Shown piece after piece: positions 57,650 through 64,000 of a stretch of 64,000 bases of DNA; within the stretch, counting starts at the first letter, position 1, and every line of letters begins with the position of its first letter. The position numbers and the translations under genes were made by a program. Under the pieces are notes generated by a model. The model was not told the origin of the DNA and made no database searches. It was given only the letters and a program-made list of their open reading frames with translations. This DNA comes from Agapanthus africanus (lineage: Eukaryota; Streptophyta; Magnoliopsida; Asparagales; Amaryllidaceae): contig CM057344.1 of NCBI GenBank assembly GCA_030015575.1, positions 187,505,044-187,569,043 on the forward strand, read 5' to 3'.

Positions 57650-59871
57650 TGTAGGGTTCCTAGGCACACTAAGGAGGTCTCACTAGGCATCAACCATGCC
57701 AATTTCAAATTTTACGGGTGCCGAGAAACCCTAATACGGATCGTTAACTAGATATATAGGCGAAACAAATGAAACTAGTTAACAATTTAACTAAAAGAAC
57801 GGAAATACAACCTTTGTAGATCCGGTCCTATACATCCATAGCTCCGCAACGAAGTCTCCTCGCTGTCCAAATGGAAACCCGGGCTCTAGCGTCGGCTTCA
57901 TCGGAGAAATGGGCGGGCAAGGTCGTCGGCTTCGTGCCGAAGATGATCTACGTCGAGGCATCACAAGATCAAGCTCCTACTTCACCAAGTCATGAAACTT
58001 GTGAAGAAAACACCCTTTACTACTTGGCAAGAGGTAGAGGATGAAGAAATAGGAGGTGGGTTCACTTTAGAATTGGATTTCTCACTCAATTGCTCGAGTT
58101 GCCATTGATGGAGGCAAGTTTCTTCTTGAAGAAGAAGAAGAAGAAGAAGATGATAATGTTATGATAAGTATATCTCAAAAAGAAAATAAAAACAATACTT
58201 ATCATAATCCAACCATGGTCAAGTGTAGAGAATGAACTAGGGTTAAGTGGAATGGTTAGGGTTAAGCATGAGACAAAATGGTGACTTAGTCAAAGCTTCA
58301 TGAAGCTTCAATATCAAACAAAGAAAGCCACCATTTTCTCTTTATCATTTTCTTTTGCCAAAATGAACAAAAGAAATAAATAAATGAGTAAGTAAATAAA
58401 CAAAACCCTAACCACTCATATAACCATGGTTTAATCTTTACACAAACTCAAGTTAACATGTATCATCAAACATGATACAATCAAGTGCACAAAAGTATAT
58501 CACATATACAACTTGTGAACTTCAAGTGAGAAAATCCAATTAAAGTGAACCAATACTAGTTAATGCAAAGTAATATATCAAATATATAATTATGCATTAA
58601 ATCATTAAATCAGCACTTGATTCAATGATCCGGTCATGTCGCACACAACCGACTAGTATACAATGTATCGTTTTATCGAATCAATCCTTGATTCGATAAC
58701 TAGGTTATATCGCATATAACCATTCGACACATTCATCACGAGAATGAAATACGGTGTCACATACACGCATTATTCTCGGTCCCGCACATATCTCATATGC
58801 GCTCTTATTTCGTTTCGCTTGAGCCAAGAAACCTCTGTGTAGGACTCTAAAGACTCGTCAATACGCCGGCAGCAGGTGATGATCATATCAAACACCCACA
58901 AGCCGCAAGCGGTCTGCTAAACGTAACGGCCACCCGGGTATTGAGCGATCAGAAGATCGACGAGCAAGCCCGCTCATACTCCTGTGAATCCAACCAGTAA
59001 CACTTACCGTACAGTCCGGTCTGATCGTCTGATATGTCGCATATCTCGCCTAGGGGTGGTAAACGTCAGACCCTAATGGCTCGATAACTCGTGTCGATAT
59101 GAGGTCTATAACAGTTCGAGAAACTACAGGTAACACTTACCAGTAAATCTCAGCAACCCTGGCCAGGGATTTCCGGTTATAGCCAATCGAACACAGCGCA
59201 ACATCAACTCACAATACCGGGAGAGACGAATCCCCTCCTATCGCTCATTGCCTCCATGCGATTCGGGACTGTACCCAAAAACCAATGTTTTGCACGCCCT
59301 CTTGGACGTGGTAAGGTGGAAATCAAAGCTCAGTAGGAATCACACAAGACTCTATGACGATCTCGGGTCAACAGACTACTCTTTACCAGTGTCACCAGAG
59401 AACTGCCATCTGACGTAAGGTATTATACCATCTGGGAGTTCTCGGCGAGTCCGTCCAGTGTACCCAGTCTCCACTGAGCACCCGTATATCATCTCTAATG
59501 TCAAACACCAATGGATATGGGATCATCCATCGCCCATCTGTATGGGTCGAGAAGGTATACGCTAGTCTACTCTGGTATATCGATGCCCCGTCCCGATATA
59601 CCCACGACTAGGGACTTTGAAGGATGTACTTATAGACTACCATGTCCCCACTAGTATGATCTGCATCATAGTCCATGTAGTCACGTACACATCCTAAGGG
59701 CTTTACCAACATGTAACAGAGAGACAATCAGTATACACGTTAAGGTAAAGAGTAACCAGATAGCATACTATCATGTCGAGCAAGAAAGTCCTCCTTATAT
59801 ATGTCCCAGCATCCACTACAATATACATCCAATGTACAGTAATGGCCTCTAGGGCATACATATAACTAACA
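57650..59871 (-). repeat. 5' LTR of copia B2
   Basis: 2,222 bp. It contains the intact 56-codon ORF at 57961-57791 and a GAA-rich run near 58128-58151. Confidence 0.95.
57791..57961 (-). CDS. 56-codon Arg/Ser-rich ORF in B2 5' LTR
   Basis: It starts MPRRRSSSARSRRPCPPISP and has the same length and stop position as the ORF of B despite many differences in the second half. No known function. Confidence 0.38.
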   Translation of the reverse strand: MPRRRSSSARSRRPCPPISPMKPTLEPGFPFGQRGDFVAELWMYRTGSTKVVFPFF

Positions 59872-62096
59872 TCACGTTTGCACATGCGTTAGCTTGCGAC
59901 GCTAGTTTTTCGTATAGTCTTGATATCGTGTTTTTGCAGGATTTTAGCCTTATGTGTGTTGCCTTGTGTAAATTTTAGGATCGCAGGCGGGGACTTCGGA
60001 CGCCGCGAAGAAAGGGAAACAGGTGGTCGAATACACCTAGCTCGAGATCACCGGTGAGTAGATTTAACATCTACGGGGAAATCGCCCATATGGCGTTATG
60101 CGTCAGGGCTTGATAGGATATTGTAGCCGCATATTCATATTCGTATATATTGATTTTGCATGAGCATCATTACATGCCATTATATTGTTGTGCTCGATTA
60201 GTACCTATTGGACACCGCACTGTTACTAACGGTTCATGTTGCACAAGCACATATTTTATTCTACATACACTCCGTTAGTAATTGCCATGACACTCGCACT
60301 ATAGAATTGCTATGAACCAATCCATCGTTTAGCTTACCTCATCATCGATGATTAGATTTGGTTCTGTTCCTTGGTGTGCATACATATTGTGTATTTCCAT
60401 ACTTGCATTTCACACTTGCTTATGCATACATACTTGCGTACACCCATACTTGTTATAGCTACATATGCATCCTTAGATGACGTGCATTTGATTTAGAGAT
60501 TTGGGAACCGCATGACGTATTTTAAAACTGTATTTATCTAAAAGAGTGGTTTTCCCTTGATATGCACATATTACGGCCTTATATTGCATACATCACATTG
60601 CATGGATTTACACATTGAACTTTGGGTTTTCATGTGATTTCTGGATTTGAGAACCGTGGTATTATTTAAGAATGTATGCACTGTTTTCAAAACCCGGTTT
60701 CTCTTGATATGATATTTCAGTGCGTCCACCATGCATTTTCTCGGTTCTGAGACGTGCGCTTGAAACCCGATTCGAGGAGTTGGATGATCCGTTTGCGGGT
60801 TCATGGTGGACCTGGTATGGTTCTCCGGGGCGAGAAATGTTTTTCGTGGAGTAGACAATGAGCCTTGCAGGATGGCGAGTACCTACCGGTGATTTTATTG
60901 GACCTGGTGGTTATCCGGAGGATACCGATAGGAGTCGAGAGATGGATTTGGGCCGACTCGTACTGCCGGGGCCGAGGGCCGATTCCGCAGATGGAGCCCG
61001 TGGGTCGATCCGGACTGACGGAGCCCGATATATGAGGATTTGCGTGTCGATGCTGGACACGAGTATTTCATGAGGTTTTCGAGTGCCGATGTTGGGTACT
61101 CCATTTTCCATGGGATTTAAAGGATATGAGGGCCGGATAGAGTGACGGCGCCTGAGTTATCGGGGTTTTGGGTGTTTTTGGTAGACACCGGGTTTTTCTA
61201 CGATGAGGATTCGTGTAGATGATATTTTATCCCATGCTCAGTATTCATTGATATGCAGTGCATCATGTATTTATAGTACCTGATAGAGTACCTTACATGA
61301 TTATTGCATACCCAGATTATCATATTGATGTTATCAGATTGCATATGTTCGAGTATCGCAGTACATGCATATCTGCAATTATCTGTATATGTTATTTACT
61401 ATTCATGAGTTGGCAACTCACCCCCGTTGTGCCACAGTGTTTTGTAGGTTGACCCTCAGAGTAGTCGCGGCAGGGCTACATCATTGTATCTTTTTGTTGC
61501 GGATCCCGCTACAGTTGGCGTGCGGGCCATTTTGCTTATAGGTGGGTCGCGAGTATCCGTTTATATTTCATTGTACATTCTATTGTATCTGGTACTCTCC
61601 ATCTACCATATCATGTATTGACTTAGAGACCAGTTGTGAGGACGGTGTTGTATATTATTTTGTACTCTGGATGTCGAGCTCGTGTGAGCCGACTTCATTT
61701 ATGCTGTTTTATCGTTTATACTGTTTTTCACTTATTGTTCATTTCTTCGCTAAGGCGTCGTATATTATTCTTATGGTGGTTGTTTTCGTCGTTGGTCATG
61801 ATTGCTCCCGTTTGGGGATACTTTATTCTTATTATCAATCGTTTTATTTGTTTCATGTGTTGTACCCGTTTCGGGGTTGGTTTTTACAAAGGAGCTGCTG
61901 CCGAAATTTTTAAGAAAATAATTTAAACTTTAAAGATTTTACTCAAGGTTTCTAAATGTTTTGAACCAATGTTTTCATCACTCACTACTTTTGATGGTTT
62001 TGATTTCTGGGTTTTTGGCTTACTTAATTGTGTTACGCCCGTAGATGTTACGTGGTTAAGTGCCGGTCATGGGCCGAATATGGGTCGTGACAAAGT

Positions 62097-62108
62097 TGGT
62101 ATCAGAGC
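62097..62108 (+). promoter_or_regulatory. Primer binding site of element F, tRNA-iMet type
   Basis: TGGTATCAGAGC stands four bases after the LTR end, as is usual in Tekay/Del elements. Confidence 0.92.
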
Positions 62109-62329
62109 ATAGGTTTTAACTTTCGGAGTGTAGGATTGACCTTGGTATGATGGAGTAGGTTGCTTAAGCAGAGTGACGTAGCGTGTGTATGTTCCGCAGC
62201 ATACTCACGACACGGTACTCCACCTAAGTGACCTTAGGACTTATTGGTTGAAATTCTTTCGTGATTATATATATCCTTGTGATTCAATTTTCGTATTCTT
62301 ATCGGATCTTATTTTCATCTCCAGCCACT

Positions 62330-63576
62330 ATGCCGCCGAAGACTATGAGGGCGCAGAGAGCGGCCGCGAGAGCCGAGATCAGAGTTGACTTGTCTGAGAC
62401 GAGGACTGACCTGGGCGGTACGCCCGTTGTACCGGAGCAGATTGATCCCCCTTTGACAGACTATATTGCTATGCTAGGGGCCGGTATGCAGGATTTGCGC
62501 CAGATGATGGGGTCGTTAGTAGAGGCCATTCGAGCGCAGAGACCGGAGGTTGTTCCACCTGTTGCGGGGACCACGATGGTACCTACGGTCCAGGCAGTTG
62601 TACCTGCAGCTACAGAGGTGATCACCGTATCGTTAGCTGAGTTCATGAGGCTGAAGCCTCCAGTTTTCACAGGAACAAATGCAGTTGAGGACCCGCTGTC
62701 ATTTATCAATATGATGGCCAGGATATGTCATTCACTGAGATGCTCCGACGCGAGATGGGTAGAGTTCACGAGTTTTGTCTGGAAGGTCTTGCGCAGAAGT
62801 GGTGTGAGTCTCTCGAGAATGGTAGAGCCGCATGTCTTTCCCCTATGACCTGGGCTGAGTTCGTGACGGTGTTTCTTGCCCGCTTTCTTCCACAGAGTGT
62901 TCGGGATGCTCAAGCGCGCAGTTTTGAGTCGTTACGCCAGACTCCGGAGATGACAGAGGCAGAGTACGACGTACTGTTTACCGATCTATCTATGTATGCC
63001 CCATATTTGGTAGCTACTGAGGAGATGCGAGTCAAGAGGTTTGTTCGAGGCTTGCTTACCCCGTTGTTTCTTGCTATCAGCGCATAGAATTGTGATACCT
63101 ATGCAGCCGCAGTGGATGAAGCCTTATTAGTCAAGGAGCGTCTTGCCGAGACTTCGGTAGTTCCGGAACCGAAGAGGGTTCGTATGGGTATATCAGTACG
63201 TAGACAGACGTTCAGACGCCGCGACAGATTTCATTCAGGCACGGGGAGTAGCAGAGACTCAGGACGAGGCCAGTTGTTTAGCTCTTATCCTCCGGAGGGT
63301 CAACAGTCGTCGCATGGGTGCTTTAGGTGTGGCAGTCTACTTCACCTTGTTAGAGATTGTACTGAGATACCCCGGAGAGAGGCAGCAGTTCTACAGGTTA
63401 CTTTACCGCCTTCTCCACCTCAGAGAGCATTGCATCTTGCACCTGTTGTTGCTCCGCATCAGACTTATGCACAGAGAGGTCGTGGTCACGGAGGGTTTGT
63501 TCAGAGAGGATGGGGTGACCGAGGCAGAGGACAGCCAGTTGCCGGTAGAAAACAGCCAGTTGCAGGTAGGGGGCAG
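62330..63576 (+). pseudogene. Gag of Tekay/Del element F, broken and cut by C2
   Basis: The ATG at 62330 opens MPPKTMRAQRAAARAE, then a hydrophilic N-terminus and the capsid-like domain (KPPVFTGTNAVEDPLSFI). The frame shifts near 62750; the second half continues from 62725 in another frame with QKWCESLENG and MTWAEFVTVFLARF. A TAG lies at 63085-63087. After it come a basic linker and a CX2CX4HX4C zinc knuckle (CFRCGSLLHLVRDC, near 63322-63363), then a Gly/Arg-rich repeat tail (RGRG, VAGR). The reading frame is ended by the first bases of element C2 at 63577. Confidence 0.9.
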
Positions 63577-64000
63577 TGATCAGTTGAAAATATTGCATTT
63601 TTAACACATCAATTTCCCTACTATTTACAATCATCTAAAGGTGTTCGGTATGAATATAGTACATATTTGCAAAACAGCTGTAAAATACTAAATAACTTGT
63701 GTTATATATTATAACCGACATTTTGAGGGAAATTGAGTGTGTATCATTGCATGCATCATCTTTGTATAGCGCAGCATTTGTCTCGAGAATCTGTGCAGGA
63801 AATTCCAGGAAAAGAGCCGAAACTGTTAAAAGTGCGGATAAAAATACGCCAAGTCCAAGACTTGAGATCTGGCAGAAATCAAGAAAGAAAAACAGGATTC
63901 CAGACATCAGATCAAGACCCTAAACCCAGCAGAAGAATCCCCTGGAAATTGCATGCACCAAGCCAACCACATGGCCGCGGATCCGCTGCCAAATTGGCCT
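63577..64000 (+). repeat. 5' LTR start of a second Athila element, C2
   Basis: The plus strand from TGATCAGTTGAAAATATTGC aligns with the start of C's LTR read on the minus strand (from 45199 or 6526). Shared blocks include ATCATCTAAA followed by GTGTT(C/T)GGTAT. A GC palindrome core (GGCCGCGGATCCGCTGCC, 63973-63990) corresponds to those in C's LTRs. The element continues past the window edge. It inserted into F's gag. Confidence 0.85.

Larger units (their letters stand above)
49478..59871 (-). mobile_element. Copia element B2, complete structure, decayed pol
   Basis: This minus-strand member of family B has LTRs at 49478-51695 (3') and 57650-59871 (5'), a primer site at 57637-57649, a polypurine tract at 51696-51710 and target duplications TCACG (49473-49477, 59872-59876). 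The leader and pol are homologous to B without element A, and the junction from leader to protease again lacks gag. The LTRs are similar (a few per cent different), while pol has many stops and indels. Confidence 0.94.
48193..62092 (+). repeat. 5' LTR of Tekay/Del element F, split by B2
   Basis: This plus-strand LTR begins TGTAACACTTTG at 48193 and ends GGGTCGTGACA at 62092. It consists of 48193-49477 and 59877-62092 after removing B2 and one target copy, so its length is about 3.5 kb, in line with E1. The primer site follows. The left part holds CT-rich and A-rich sequence. The right part has hairpin-forming repeats at 61043-61189 and the GCTGCTGCCGAAATTTTT block shared with E1. Overlapping hydrophobic frames at 61542-61926 are not conserved in E1 and are not called. 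Confidence 0.9.

Noticed and set aside
61542-61926. Two overlapping hydrophobic frames of about 100-120 codons in F's LTR
   Set aside because: The homologous part of E1 (21177-21470) does not keep either frame, and the region is U5-like LTR sequence.

Overview
The window is nuclear DNA from a flowering plant with a repeat-rich genome. No host gene, tRNA or rRNA gene could be supported. Almost every base belongs to LTR retrotransposons of three kinds known from plants: Ty1/copia elements with a tRNA-iMet primer site (families 'A' and 'B' here, Angela/TAR-like by their pol sequence), an Athila-type Ty3/gypsy element with a tRNA-Asp primer site ('C'), and Tekay/Del-type Ty3/gypsy elements with very long LTRs ('D', 'E', 'F'). 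The species cannot be told from the sequence.

The elements are stacked inside one another. D (minus, pol at 46280-48192) is the oldest visible host. An old A-like LTR (A3; pieces 4564-4775 and 45205-45830) appears to lie in D's LTR. A3 was hit by A2 (minus, 1-4563, running off the left edge) and by C (minus, 4776-45199). C carries two solo LTRs: E2 (11313-15765, in the protease region, target duplication CTAAA) and E1 (17984-21651, in gag, duplication AAAAA). C's 5' LTR holds the complete element B (23525-44261, duplication CTTCT), and B's leader holds the complete element A (28239-38363, duplication GCATA). On the right, D's RNase H region is split by F (plus, LTR from 48193). F's LTR holds the complete B2 (minus, 49478-59871, duplication TCACG), and F's gag is cut by C2, a second Athila element starting at 63577 and running off the right edge. 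Two insertion sites are confirmed by uninterrupted copies elsewhere in the window.

Every coding region is broken. C gag-pol has stops, frameshifts and two insertions. B has an almost complete protease-integrase-RT-RNase H region with two stops and one frameshift. A and B2 keep only decayed pol, and D and F carry stops or frameshifts. Yet A's two 2,218-bp LTRs differ at only two positions that I found, so A moved recently despite a dead pol and must have been mobilised in trans.

The most interesting material is the roughly 2.3-2.9 kb leader shared by the four copia elements, which goes straight from the leader to protease with no recognisable gag in B and B2. It holds a series of stem-loops whose arms change together between elements: a GC-rich hairpin about 190-200 nt after the primer site (its palindromic core also occurs at the same place in the unrelated Athila element C), two copies of an AU-hairpin module, and three stem-loops tipped by an 18-20-mer that is nearly the same three times within an element but different between elements. 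Family B LTRs also contain a 56-codon arginine/serine-rich ORF just upstream of the primer site.
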